This document shows positions 39,301-47,759 of a stretch of 64,000 nt of DNA, in pieces. The notes under the pieces were generated by a model that saw only the letters and a program-made list of their open reading frames with translations, had not been told where the DNA came from and did no database searches. Made by a program: the position numbers and the translations under genes. The number at the start of each line of letters is the position of its first letter. The first letter of the stretch is position 1. The stretch is from Rhodopirellula baltica (lineage in GTDB: Bacteria > Planctomycetota > Planctomycetia > Pirellulales > Pirellulaceae), in contig PPHI01000001.1 in the NCBI GenBank assembly GCA_002901265.1, positions 1-64,000 on the forward strand. Direction: 5' to 3'.

Positions 39301-39601
39301 GATGTCAGGCCTTGGACGGTTGTATCCGTTCATGCTGGCCGGTTCGGACAGTGTCGAGTCGGCGATGGCAGAGCATCAACGGCTGTTTGGTTTCCATCCG
39401 CGACAGCTTCCCGGCGACCAATGGTTATGGGAGGGCCAAGCGATGGTCAGTCGGGTTTATGGTCAGCCGGTGCGGCAGCGCCAGCCGGCCTTTGATCCGG
39501 ATCAGCCGTTCGGTTTGATGAGCCGCATCGATTCGCTATCGTTGAACATGCAATTCGAATCGGACGGGCTGCGAAGTAGCGTTCGCTGGCGACTTCGTTA
39601 G
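36302..39601 (+). CDS. Large secreted protein of unknown function
   Basis: A 1099-residue protein with a signal peptide (about 1-33, AACAVMLFFMAVPTHAAADD). The mature part has no recognised domain. It has mixed alpha/beta character with no Cys clusters, repeats or membrane segments. No catalytic motif is seen. Transcription diverges from the ECF sigma/vWA operon, 306 bp apart. It may be an exported product of that regulon, which is inference from position only. Confidence 0.75.
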   Translation: MSHSSAFFAGRTYRSAACAVMLFFMAVPTHAAADDSPLAVSSSKHAPLRDGPYRVYVGTVKLPAQGVWRIDTSKVDEHVREVYLVPLDPLRVHQLGKRMYEAIEERVINASRWQLNVGYEPCRDFALAHQNVGPTSLKELSEYQDDKYGSAFFWDRMSYRLRDLEGLIAIDAVDGPFVHLIPNVTFEFEDPPATDQSADPNLRQRRGVPKDKRKVLAFELRPLIDDGKHWVLSTDGNCERVDIDQDLVRTQKATIRPILSQETIERNDQTEVTTYTVTAIVDEVISAKQVVRVDNAIANQQVQLEWNFDQAKEVDFDLVENTLFDARRYGWTPYLIAGNGGVLDLWNRKVTPHSDAIGPASPRPNNLSMYSILGGRAAIEETLQMQVLAVGKSKTDDMVELSTLKGVEVKSHPFEAMLANHGGGEELAMASFVPADRFYVYVGKPETIPALLDSGAPFIASLGTALSGNCLQYNLESRYLARLGLNRDWVDSVLTSGMASELSIYTPDLFFIDGTDVTVIARLRQPQLLHRMLSILVIADVTGGGVVEIPASGERNAYVSLQDDLLMISTNRQELELAIDLRERDGVGSLGASDEFRYMLGQLPVDEKTRLYAYLSDPFVRRLVGPEAKIGQRRRVLEKAKLEAITAYRLKAKLDGLSEGETTQILQQRGYLPSDLNDTTVSIQPNGLVRSERYGTLPNMRSLPEVPLKKVTREEAQQYDRYRENYSRYWSRYFDPIAVRLNDVGPGELELSTFILPLVDNSIYNGLRGVLAHQSDGKSLSIPVVQPAPVLQFSLNLRDEAWQQIAGNFSEFFSHYSGVSSAILDDFGPSAHVAVFDADPVIALGSGDVFGAFGNAARRGNSNFMLMSPVMISMLTRPCSIMVETQSPERTAQYLRQAALAHSMGVGQDSAFRPSFYQEGDEDKWVWVLDIFGMVKLRYGVEVIDKYLVIRNIPWSSDDRVVSTGIAALNGAQLSVNPGACQLQLPGLHAAASDNNRKSVMSGLGRLYPFMLAGSDSVESAMAEHQRLFGFHPRQLPGDQWLWEGQAMVSRVYGQPVRQRQPAFDPDQPFGLMSRIDSLSLNMQFESDGLRSSVRWRLR

Positions 39602-39625
39602 TTCGAAGCTCGACGATCGACTGTG

Positions 39626-40192
39626 TTAATCGGAATAACTCGTCGAGGAGATTTCCTCGGCGAGCTTGCGGCGCTCGCGAATGTAGTTCGTATGATCGCG
39701 TTGATACGATTCGGCTTTCGAAAAGGTCCGGATCGCGTTGAAGATTCCGAAGATCACAAATAGCACCCCAAACAGCGGGAAAATCATAAAGATCCCGGGT
39801 GCGCCGGCGCGGCTTGCGCCGGACGAAATGCCAGTGGCCATGACGGTCCAGAAGATCCCAAAGAGCACGACAAAGCCGCCACCGAAGATCGCACCGGCTT
39901 TCGACGGCAGGTGCGTTGCACCATGTTTGTCCTGGACGAGATGATTCGCCCGTTCGTTTTGCCACTGTTGATCCAGGCGTTCGATCGCGTTACTGGACTT
40001 GATTTGTTCGACGTCGCGGGCGATCCGCTGAGTCGTTTCTCGAATGTCATCGAGGACTTCGGTGGAATAACTGCTTCCGGTGTGTCGAATGGTCAAGCGA
40101 GCGTTGCAAAAACTGCAAGTCACAAAGCGTGCTTTGGCATCAACCTCTAATGGCGCGCCGCAGTGGTTGCAGTTCAGCGGGATGACTTTCAT
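39626..40192 (-). CDS. Membrane protein with an N-terminal zinc ribbon
   Basis: A 188-residue protein. Residues 8-35 form a four-Cys zinc ribbon, CNHCGAPLEVDAKARFVTC with a further SFCNARL pair, the general pattern of a short double-CxxC domain. A helix follows (TQRIARDVEQI), then two membrane segments near 100-120 and 127-150 (FGGGFVVLFGIFWTVMATGI, FMIFPLFGVLFVIFGIF). It is 3 bp after the C25-protease gene on the same strand, hence one operon. Function unknown. Confidence 0.7.
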   Translation of the reverse strand: MKVIPLNCNHCGAPLEVDAKARFVTCSFCNARLTIRHTGSSYSTEVLDDIRETTQRIARDVEQIKSSNAIERLDQQWQNERANHLVQDKHGATHLPSKAGAIFGGGFVVLFGIFWTVMATGISSGASRAGAPGIFMIFPLFGVLFVIFGIFNAIRTFSKAESYQRDHTNYIRERRKLAEEISSTSYSD

Positions 40193-40195
40193 GGA

Positions 40196-41887
40196 TTATG
40201 GACTAGGTTTCTGCTCGGGACGAAGGTTGGTTTGGGTGCCGCCGCTAGCCCATGTTTCGGCCCCGGTTACATGAACACGTACAGCGATCATTCCTGCGTG
40301 AGCATCGTTTACTGGAATGTTGAATGTTACCGAATGCCCGGATTCGATGGGTTCCGTTTGAGTCGCCAGGGTGACGACGTTGGGATCTCTGGCCGGCTGT
40401 CCGGGCTTGGATTGTGGGCCTTGGCCCAAGGGATGGTCCAGCATCACTGTGCACTCGCCATCAATAGGGCTTACGACGGTCACGGTCACGGGCGCGCCAA
40501 AATCGAAACCGGTTTCGGTGGTGACTTCAAGTGGAAGGGGCGGGTGCATTTTAAGCAGCGGGTCGCCGAGCAAGCCGTACAGCGCCGCGTGTTCGCGTCG
40601 TTCGTCAGCCAATTTGGTGCCGGTCGGGCTGACCAGCATCGCGATCGAATCGACCAGCGTGCGGAAATGCGTTTTCTCGCTCGTATCATCGGCTTCCAAT
40701 CGTTGCTTGGCCGCCACAAACGCCTCGCCCAGGGTCTTCGCAGGCGGCGTCACTTCGATTTTGTCGTCGACCTTGTGTGACGAACCGTAAATCGAATCGA
40801 TCAGACCGAGCGTCAAAATGGTGTTTCCGTAAGGCATCGTGACACGATTGCCTGCGATCACGGCAATCGGGCCACAGCGGTGCAGCAGCAGTCGTTCGGA
40901 GAAACTCTCGGTGCCAGCGTCGATTGCCCCGGTGAAACAACACAACAGCAACGCGATCGGCGCGTTGGCTGGATCGCATTCGAGATTCCCGACCGTCGTT
41001 TTATCGAGCACGGGAATGCCGGTCGGGCCTGATGGTACGCGGTCGAGTTGTTCGACCATGCCGTGACCGGCATAGACCCAAAACCGACAACCGTTGGCAT
41101 AGCGTTCGGTGATGGAATCGGTAAACCGTTTGCGAGGATAGAACATGTGCCCGGGACTTCCGAAGGCGACCGACGTCTGCACGGGCATCGGCAATGATGC
41201 CGTAACGATCATTCGCGTGACAGATTCGATTGCGGCATCGGCAAGCATTCCAAATCCGCCAACACCACCGACGAGTTGTACTTGTCGCCGCCAAGCGGAA
41301 AAGTCACGACTGTTTTCGTACGCCTTGATTCGTTGCAGAAACGCATTCAGTTGGCTCGCTTGGCTGATCGGAATGCGACCGACTGCGATGTCTGTTTGTC
41401 CGTCGCCATCGGTGTCGCCATACGGATGGTCGGTTGCCATCGTCGGCGTGCTGCCGAACTTCGATGATACCGTCGTGGCGATGTAGTGCATCGGGACTTG
41501 ATGACTCGGTTCGGTCGGCAGACCGATGATCGGTGCGTCACCGATCAACAGGATCGCTTCATCGTTAGGCGTGACCTGTTGGCGAATCGATTTTTGTAGT
41601 GCCGGCGCGGTCGTGTCTGAATCGATTACGCGCACATCGATCCCTTGAGAGCGTCGGTAGTCGACCCAAGGCTGTAGCGCGCCACGAAAATCGGAGGGGC
41701 AGACCACCAAGACCGATCGTGTATCGGGAACGGACGGCGGTTCGGGAATCACTTGACCGTTCGCGACGGATTTCCAACCAAGCATCAACGCGAGCGTTAG
41801 CAACACCGGTAAGGTTCGCGAACGAAAGCGTCGGGCGGGGCTAAGAATCATGTTGCCTGGGCGTCGGTGCATCGATTCGCTGGTCAT
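40196..41887 (-). CDS. Gingipain-like (C25 family) peptidase, exported
   Basis: A 563-residue protein. The N-terminal region contains a signal peptide (LPVLLTLALMLGW...ANGQ); the longer 41887 start and an internal Met at 41851 are both possible. From about 60 the fold matches peptidase C25: VLVVCPSDFRGALQPWVDYRRSQG, then LLIGDAPIIGLPTE. The catalytic His is in VYAGHGMVEQLD and the Cys in ALLLCCFTGAID. C25 enzymes are best known as arginine- and lysine-specific proteases secreted by Bacteroidetes through type IX secretion; planctomycetes lack a typical such pathway. The role here is unknown. Confidence 0.8.
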   Translation of the reverse strand: MTSESMHRRPGNMILSPARRFRSRTLPVLLTLALMLGWKSVANGQVIPEPPSVPDTRSVLVVCPSDFRGALQPWVDYRRSQGIDVRVIDSDTTAPALQKSIRQQVTPNDEAILLIGDAPIIGLPTEPSHQVPMHYIATTVSSKFGSTPTMATDHPYGDTDGDGQTDIAVGRIPISQASQLNAFLQRIKAYENSRDFSAWRRQVQLVGGVGGFGMLADAAIESVTRMIVTASLPMPVQTSVAFGSPGHMFYPRKRFTDSITERYANGCRFWVYAGHGMVEQLDRVPSGPTGIPVLDKTTVGNLECDPANAPIALLLCCFTGAIDAGTESFSERLLLHRCGPIAVIAGNRVTMPYGNTILTLGLIDSIYGSSHKVDDKIEVTPPAKTLGEAFVAAKQRLEADDTSEKTHFRTLVDSIAMLVSPTGTKLADERREHAALYGLLGDPLLKMHPPLPLEVTTETGFDFGAPVTVTVVSPIDGECTVMLDHPLGQGPQSKPGQPARDPNVVTLATQTEPIESGHSVTFNIPVNDAHAGMIAVRVHVTGAETWASGGTQTNLRPEQKPSP

Positions 41888-41963
41888 CAGGTACTTGGAT
41901 TGGTCGCCAGATGTTAGATTAACGTAAGTATCTCAACGGATTTCCCTACCGGGCACCAGACCA

Positions 41964-43028
41964 ATGTCGCACGAAACATCTACCCACAGCGGTCCGGCGC
42001 GATCCCGAGATTTGCCACGGATAGCAATCACGGTCGGCGACGCCGCCGGCGTAGGACCCGAGTTGGCACTGAAGTGTGCCGCAGAAGCAACCGTTGTGCA
42101 GCGATGCCAGCCTATTTTAGTCGGGCCAGAAGCTCCGATCCGCCAAGTTGCAGCGAAACTGAGGCTCGCCGTGCCGCCAACCATTACGCTCGGTGATTTG
42201 GAATCCCCAGGTGCTCAGGAAGGACCGCTGTCGCTAGGGCCGCTGTTGCTAGCGTGTGGCGACGTCCCCTTGGACGGTTTTCAGCCGGGAACATTTTCGG
42301 CGGCAACCGGCCGGGCCTCGTTCGAAGCCGTTGAGTTGGCGATCGAAGGAACCATGGGTGGACTTTTTGACGGGATCGTGACGGGCCCCATCCAAAAAGA
42401 GGCTTGGCATGCGGCGGGCACCGGATATCTGGGGCACACCGAATTACTGGCTGACCGAACGGAGACCAGTGATTTTTGCATGATGTTGTCCGGTGAAGCT
42501 TGTTCCACCGTTTTGGCGACAATCCATCTGCCGCTCGCTGATGCGATTAAAACACTGTCCGGCGAGCAGATTAAGCGGGCGATTCGGCAGGGTGCTACTG
42601 CGATGGAAAAACGCTACGGTCGTCCCCCACGCGTGACGGTATTGGGGCTCAATCCACATGCGGGCGAAGGCGGATTGCTAAGCCACGGCGAAGAGGAAAA
42701 CATCATTCAGCCTGCGATCGAATCGGTTCGACGGTGGGCTCATTCACAGGACAAAGACTGGACGATTACCGGCCCCGTACCACCGGATACCGCATTCACG
42801 CCGGCCATGCGAGCGGCAACGGACGTGCACGTTTGCATGTATCACGATCAGGGATTAATTCCTCTCAAGGCACTTTCCTTTGATGATGCGGTGAACGTCA
42901 CCCTGGGACTGCCAATTGTCCGCACAAGCGTCGACCACGGCACCGCTATGGACTTGGCTTGGAAAGGCGATGCTAAAACCGGCAGCATGCTCGCGGCGAT
43001 CACGATGGCGATCGACTTGTGTGAGTAG
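41964..43028 (+). CDS. pdxA: 4-hydroxythreonine-4-phosphate dehydrogenase PdxA
   Basis: A 354-residue protein of the PdxA family in pyridoxal 5'-phosphate biosynthesis (deoxyxylulose-5-phosphate-dependent route). Typical motifs: ITVGDAAGVGPELALK at the N-terminus, GLFDGIVTGPIQKEAWHAAG and LGHTELLA in the middle, then LNPHAGEGGLLSHGEEE and MYHDQGLIPLK. These include metal-binding His residues in GHTE, NPHAGE and YHDQG. The enzyme oxidises 4-phosphohydroxy-L-threonine with NAD for condensation by PdxJ. The gene starts the long plus-strand series. Confidence 0.95.
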   Translation: MSHETSTHSGPARSRDLPRIAITVGDAAGVGPELALKCAAEATVVQRCQPILVGPEAPIRQVAAKLRLAVPPTITLGDLESPGAQEGPLSLGPLLLACGDVPLDGFQPGTFSAATGRASFEAVELAIEGTMGGLFDGIVTGPIQKEAWHAAGTGYLGHTELLADRTETSDFCMMLSGEACSTVLATIHLPLADAIKTLSGEQIKRAIRQGATAMEKRYGRPPRVTVLGLNPHAGEGGLLSHGEEENIIQPAIESVRRWAHSQDKDWTITGPVPPDTAFTPAMRAATDVHVCMYHDQGLIPLKALSFDDAVNVTLGLPIVRTSVDHGTAMDLAWKGDAKTGSMLAAITMAIDLCE

Positions 43029-43118
43029 GTCGTTGTTCTAAAAGCCTGAGCAACGGTTCAGTACGCTACAATGGGGGCCTGTCATTGTGTCGTCGAACCT
43101 CAGTGTGTCGGAGCCAAG

Positions 43119-44921
43119 ATGTCTCTTGGGCAGAATTTTCAGGTCAATCTAAGCGGCGTGATTCGCTTGCTGTCGGATCACCTTTACGGCGGTCCTGAAG
43201 TTTACGCCCGCGAACTGTTGCAGAACGGCGTAGACGCGATCACCGCGCGTCGGTTGCTTGACCCAACCCATCATGGCACCATCCGTGTCGAAGTGGTCGA
43301 ATCGGAGGATGCGAAAACGATCTTGGTGGAAGACAACGGGATCGGATTGACCGAGTCTGAGGTACACCAATTCCTTGCAACGATTGGCCAGTCATCCAAA
43401 TCCGGAGACTTTTCGCGAGACGACTTCATTGGCCAATTCGGGATCGGCTTGTTGTCCGCTTTCGTCGTTTCTGACGAGATCACCGTCATCACACAGTCAG
43501 CCCGCGAACCCGGCGCGGCCGTCGAATGGAAAGGCCGCGTCGACGGCACGTATGCGGTGCGATTGCTTGACCAATCATTGTCACCCGGCACCCGGGTTTA
43601 CTTGCGTGCGAAAGAAGGAAAAGAGGAGTTCTTTACGGCCGAGAAAGTAAAGGGGCTGCTTTGTCACTACGGGCATCATTTGCCGCACGAGATCCAACTG
43701 GAAATCGATGGCAATGTCGAGTCAATCAACGAAGACGCTCCTTGGTCGGATGGTGGTTTGTCACGTTCGAACCAAGAGTTGCTCGACTACGGAAAGGAAG
43801 TCTTCGGTATCGATTTCCTAGACGCGATTCCGATCGCCAGTGAAACCGGACGCGTCAGTGGCGTCGCGTATGTACTGCCCTTCTCCGTCAGCCCCGCATC
43901 GCGTCAATCGCATCGGGTCTACTTAAAACAGATGTTGTTGTCGGAGTCGGTCGACGGGATGGTGCCTGATTGGGCGTTCTTCATTCGCTGCGTCGTTAAC
44001 TCTGATCGACTGCGTCCCAACGCCGCCCGCGAAGCGTTCTATGAAGACGACTTGCTAGAACAGACCCGAGCTGAGATCGGTCAATGTTTAAAAACCTATT
44101 TGACTGGTCTGGCCGAAAATCATCGTGCAAAGCTGGACCGGATCATCCGCCTGCACTACCTGCCGATCAAAGCACTTGCGGTCGAAGACGAAGAATTCTT
44201 TCGTCTGTTCATTCAGTGGCTGCCGTTTGAAACATCGATCGGATCGATCACGTTAGACGAGTACTTTAGTGAAGAACACTTCGGCCCCGAAGCGACGTTG
44301 CGCTACGTTCGCGATCTCGATCAGTTTCGTCAAATCGCGAGCGTTGCCGGAGCGCAAGGTCTTTGTGTCTTTAACGGGGGCTACACCTACGACGCAGACT
44401 TGTTGGACTTGGTCGCCGAAGAATTCCCGTCGCGTGACATTCGTGCGATTGACGCGACTGACTTGGTGCAAAACTTTGAAGAATTGACATTCGAAGAACA
44501 GCAGGATGCGTTTGACCTCGTCAAGCTCGCTGATCTTGTGTTGCAAAAGTACAAGTGTTCGGCCGAGGCCAGAAAGTTCGATCCGGCAGAATTGCCGACG
44601 CTGTATACGGCCAGCGAATCGGCGACTTTTATGCGTTCGGTAGAGCAATCTCAGGAAGACGCCGACGAGTTATGGGGTGGAATCCTGAACAACGTTGCGA
44701 GCGCCGTAGGAAACGATGGCTATGCACAACTGGTGCTGAACTATCGTAACCCGTTGATCCGACGCCTGATTCGAATCGACGACGAAAAACTTCACAAACG
44801 GATCATCGAAATTCTGTATCTGCAGTCGTTGTTGCTTGGTCATTATCCCCTGTCTTCGTCCGAGCGAACAATCTTGGGCGATGGGTTGTTGGGTTTGATC
44901 GAATACTTCTTGGGAGAGTGA
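43119..44921 (+). CDS. HSP90-family (HtpG-like) chaperone
   Basis: The ATG at 43119 (600 residues) fits the N-terminal strand (FQVNLSGVIRLLSDHLYGG). The GHKL ATPase site is intact: Glu in ELLQNGVDA, VEDNGIGLT (DNGIG), and GQFGIGLLSAFVVSDE for the lid. The middle domain keeps the arginine finger in RPNAAREAFYED. It is close to HtpG in length but diverged in sequence, with ELLQNGVDAI where standard HtpG has ELISNASDAI. It ends in a 4-bp overlap (GTGA) with the next gene, so the two are translationally coupled. It is probably a specialised HSP90, not the housekeeping HtpG. Confidence 0.85.
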   Translation: MSLGQNFQVNLSGVIRLLSDHLYGGPEVYARELLQNGVDAITARRLLDPTHHGTIRVEVVESEDAKTILVEDNGIGLTESEVHQFLATIGQSSKSGDFSRDDFIGQFGIGLLSAFVVSDEITVITQSAREPGAAVEWKGRVDGTYAVRLLDQSLSPGTRVYLRAKEGKEEFFTAEKVKGLLCHYGHHLPHEIQLEIDGNVESINEDAPWSDGGLSRSNQELLDYGKEVFGIDFLDAIPIASETGRVSGVAYVLPFSVSPASRQSHRVYLKQMLLSESVDGMVPDWAFFIRCVVNSDRLRPNAAREAFYEDDLLEQTRAEIGQCLKTYLTGLAENHRAKLDRIIRLHYLPIKALAVEDEEFFRLFIQWLPFETSIGSITLDEYFSEEHFGPEATLRYVRDLDQFRQIASVAGAQGLCVFNGGYTYDADLLDLVAEEFPSRDIRAIDATDLVQNFEELTFEEQQDAFDLVKLADLVLQKYKCSAEARKFDPAELPTLYTASESATFMRSVEQSQEDADELWGGILNNVASAVGNDGYAQLVLNYRNPLIRRLIRIDDEKLHKRIIEILYLQSLLLGHYPLSSSERTILGDGLLGLIEYFLGE

Positions 44922-46003
44922 TCGTGAGTTCTGATTACAGCGAATTGTACGAGCGTCTGTACCAATCGGATGGCCGAGAAGAATTAGCCATCTACGAAGA
45001 ATTAATTCGTCTGGCGGACTCGAACAAGGATCTCCCAACCGCATACGATTTTCGCAGTGCGTATTGTTCTCGTGCCTGTGAAGAGGGCTTTCCTGAAAAA
45101 GGCATCGTCGCGTTTTCGTGGTGTCTGGCACAGTACGACAAAGATCCATCGCTGGATGACCCTTACAACTTGATCTGGCAATACAAGGTGATGTTAGAGT
45201 TGATCCCGATCTTTGAAACAGTGACTCGAGATCAGATCATCAAGATGCAAGAAGACATGGCGAAGCGGCTCGCTTGGATGGGGGAAACCGAACGCACCGC
45301 GCATTATTATCGCTCATGGAATCTGATGCGAATGGGCGACTATGAAAAGGCGGCTGAGTTTCAGGAGACTTACCTGGGGATGACGCGAACGGGAATGTCG
45401 GATTGCGATGCGTGTGAACGTGACCGCCAAGTCGAGTTGTTGGTTCGGATGCACCGTGACGAAGAAGCCCTCCAAAAGGGTAAAACGATTATGGAAGGCA
45501 AGATGTACTGTGGTGAAGTGCCTGAGTTCACCAACGGGCATTTGGTGAAGGCACTTGCCAGGTTGGGAAAAGAGGAAGAGGCGACGAAGCGGGCCACCAA
45601 GGGGTACGAGTTGATCCGCAGGGAGCGAAAGTACTTGGGCACGATTGGCGATTTGATGCTGATCACCGTCCGCAATCGAGATTTCAATCTCGGAATGCGG
45701 CAGGTCACCAAACACCTGCCCTGGGTGGTGGATTCCGCAGCTGGCGAGTTGAAATACCGGTTTTTAAATGCTGTGGCGTTGTTTTTCGAGGCTTTATCAA
45801 AAGACAAGCCGAGAACAACGAAAGTCCGCATCCCGCGTGAGCTAGCCTGTTATCGAAAAGGCGATAGCTACGATATGGGGGAGCTCGCCGCCTGGTTTGC
45901 CGAGGAGACTCGCCGGTATGCTGATCGCTTTAACCAACGCAACGGCAATTCGCGGTACGACGAAATGATTCGTGACAATCGCGAAATCGCCGCATTGGAT
46001 TAG
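44918..46003 (+). CDS. Helical-repeat (TPR-like) protein coupled to the HSP90 gene
   Basis: A 361-residue protein, starting at a GTG that overlaps the HSP90 stop by 4 bp. Almost entirely helical, with repeated paired-helix patterns (SDYSELYERLYQSDGREELAIYEELIRLADS, MGDYEKAAEFQETY, LVKALARLGKEEEATKRATKGYELI), as in TPR-type solenoids. Two Cys (SDCDACERDRQ) stand near residue 165. No family was recognised with certainty. The overlap and adjacency suggest it is a client-binding or adaptor partner of the HSP90. Confidence 0.6.
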   Translation: MIVSSDYSELYERLYQSDGREELAIYEELIRLADSNKDLPTAYDFRSAYCSRACEEGFPEKGIVAFSWCLAQYDKDPSLDDPYNLIWQYKVMLELIPIFETVTRDQIIKMQEDMAKRLAWMGETERTAHYYRSWNLMRMGDYEKAAEFQETYLGMTRTGMSDCDACERDRQVELLVRMHRDEEALQKGKTIMEGKMYCGEVPEFTNGHLVKALARLGKEEEATKRATKGYELIRRERKYLGTIGDLMLITVRNRDFNLGMRQVTKHLPWVVDSAAGELKYRFLNAVALFFEALSKDKPRTTKVRIPRELACYRKGDSYDMGELAAWFAEETRRYADRFNQRNGNSRYDEMIRDNREIAALD

Positions 46004-46067
46004 ACCGCAGATAACTTTTACACGTCGTTAGGCCCGAAGCTTGCCAACGGTCAAGATTCGGTGGGTG

Positions 46068-47702
46068 ATGGAACGCGAGAACTCGAAATCAACACGAATG
46101 GTTGCCGCGACCGAGTTCGTCGCGTTGCTTGCTTTGTTTTTTGTCTACGCCGGTGATTTGCCGCCAGCGGTCAATGAAGCACACTATTTGGTTAAGGCCA
46201 AAAATTTTTGGGACCCCTCTTTCGCCGCGACAGATTTGTTTGCCGCGTCAGGCAAAGCTCACACCACGTTCTATTGGGTGTTCGGCTGGCTAACAAAGTA
46301 TGTCTCGCTCGAGGCGACAGCATGGATCGGTCGGGTGATCGGTTGGAGCGTCTTGGCCGCCGGGTTGATACTTTGCAATCGACGCCTATCGCTGCCACCT
46401 TTCGTGTCTCTTGCCGTCGCGGTGTTGTGGATCGCTGGGATCGAAAAAGGCAACTTGGCTGGTGAGTGGGTGATCGGCGGGATCGAAGGAAAAGTCCCGG
46501 CGTACGGCTTCGGGTTGATCGGACTGGCAAGTGTGATCCAGCGGCGCTGGTCGACGGCCTGGATCTGGTTTGGCATCGCATCAGCATTCCATGTGCTCAC
46601 CGGGGGCTGGTTGGTGGTGGCGTCGATGGTTGCTTTCGTCGCAACAGAGCGCCGACGAAAAAATGGCGAACACGACGGACCGGCGGCTCGGTTCTTTACA
46701 CCGGGGTTGTTCATCGGGGGAGCGATTGCGATGGCGGGCTTGATTCCCGCGCTCGAATTGACGATGGCAGCCACCGCCGAGCAGCGCAGTCTTGCCGCGC
46801 GGATCTATAGCTATGTTCGAATCCGGCATCACTTGTTGCCCAGCGATTTTCCGGCCCATTGGTTCATTCGGCACGGCATCTTAGTCGCCGGAATGTATGC
46901 GTTGGTGTTCTTGGGACGCGGATCGGCCGTTCGTCGACGACTCGGTTGGGTGGGCGTCGGCGCGACGCTGATCACGGCGATGGGATTTGTCGTGGGGGCA
47001 TTGCCCGCGGTGGCGCCAGACCTCGCAGCCAAGTTGCTGCGTTACTACTGGTTTCGGCTCGGTGATGCGATCGTCCCATTGGTGATTGCGCTGTTGTTGG
47101 CCGATGCTCTCTTTAACACCAATGGTGGTCAGCCTTGGCCGGTCCAAGTTCGCCAAGGCCTGCGTTGGATTGCCGTTGTCGCGATTGGGATTGCGGTGTT
47201 TGTGGTGGGTGAGTCTTCCTATGACCGGTTGCGCATCGGTGTTCCGCCATCGGCAAGCCACCGTTTGCTCGGATTCGATCCGAACGCGAGTGCAGAACAA
47301 CTGCAGCAAGGGTTTCGCGATTGGGTGGCCGTCTGTGATTGGATACGGTCATCCACGCCGGAGGACGAAGTTTTTCTGACGCCACGGCATCAGCAAACAT
47401 TCAAGTGGTACGCCGGTCGCGGTGAAGTGGCAAATTGGAAGGACGTGCCGCAAGATGCGAGGTCGTTGATCACATGGCTGGAAAGGTTTGACGATATCTT
47501 TCCCAAGCAGCTTGGCGATGTTTCGATCAACGCGATGCGAGTTCCCATCAACTATTCAAAGCTGCGCAAGTACGGAAAGCGATACGGGGTGCGGTTTATG
47601 GTTGTGGACAATCGAATCGCTAGCTCGATTCCGCTCGCAAAAATTTACCCGGTCGCAAACCAGCAAAATGCCACTTACAGCGTCTATGAATTGCCATACT
47701 GA
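46068..47702 (+). CDS. Multi-pass membrane protein of unknown function
   Basis: The ATG at 46068 (544 residues) is preferred to the TTG at 46041. About 10-12 hydrophobic segments are seen in the first 430 residues, and the final 120 residues are soluble (SASHRLLGFDP, EVFLTPRHQQTFKWYAGRG, YGVRFMVVDNR). The PPAVNEAHYLVKAKNFWDP segment after the first helix and the soluble C-domain recall bacterial integral-membrane glycosyltransferase-like proteins, but no DxD or similar motif proves this. Function not assigned. Confidence 0.7.
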   Translation: MERENSKSTRMVAATEFVALLALFFVYAGDLPPAVNEAHYLVKAKNFWDPSFAATDLFAASGKAHTTFYWVFGWLTKYVSLEATAWIGRVIGWSVLAAGLILCNRRLSLPPFVSLAVAVLWIAGIEKGNLAGEWVIGGIEGKVPAYGFGLIGLASVIQRRWSTAWIWFGIASAFHVLTGGWLVVASMVAFVATERRRKNGEHDGPAARFFTPGLFIGGAIAMAGLIPALELTMAATAEQRSLAARIYSYVRIRHHLLPSDFPAHWFIRHGILVAGMYALVFLGRGSAVRRRLGWVGVGATLITAMGFVVGALPAVAPDLAAKLLRYYWFRLGDAIVPLVIALLLADALFNTNGGQPWPVQVRQGLRWIAVVAIGIAVFVVGESSYDRLRIGVPPSASHRLLGFDPNASAEQLQQGFRDWVAVCDWIRSSTPEDEVFLTPRHQQTFKWYAGRGEVANWKDVPQDARSLITWLERFDDIFPKQLGDVSINAMRVPINYSKLRKYGKRYGVRFMVVDNRIASSIPLAKIYPVANQQNATYSVYELPY

Positions 47703-47703
47703 T

Positions 47704-47738
47704 TAGACTGGTTTGGTCAGAACCCCCAAAGCGGTCTA
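47704..47738 (+). terminator. Inverted repeat before the ternary-system cassette, possible terminator
   Basis: Bases 47704-47716 (TAGACTGGTTTGG) pair with 47726-47738 (CCAAAGCGGTCTA), a 13-bp stem with one wobble and one mismatch. No T-run follows. It lies between the membrane-protein gene and the five-gene cassette, a likely operon boundary. Confidence 0.4.
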
Positions 47739-47759
47739 GTGTGTCAACGTTGAAATAGA

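Noticed and set aside
43067-43072. TACAAT as a -10 box for the HSP90 gene
   Set aside because: No acceptable -35 hexamer stands 16-18 bases upstream, so it was not listed as a promoter.
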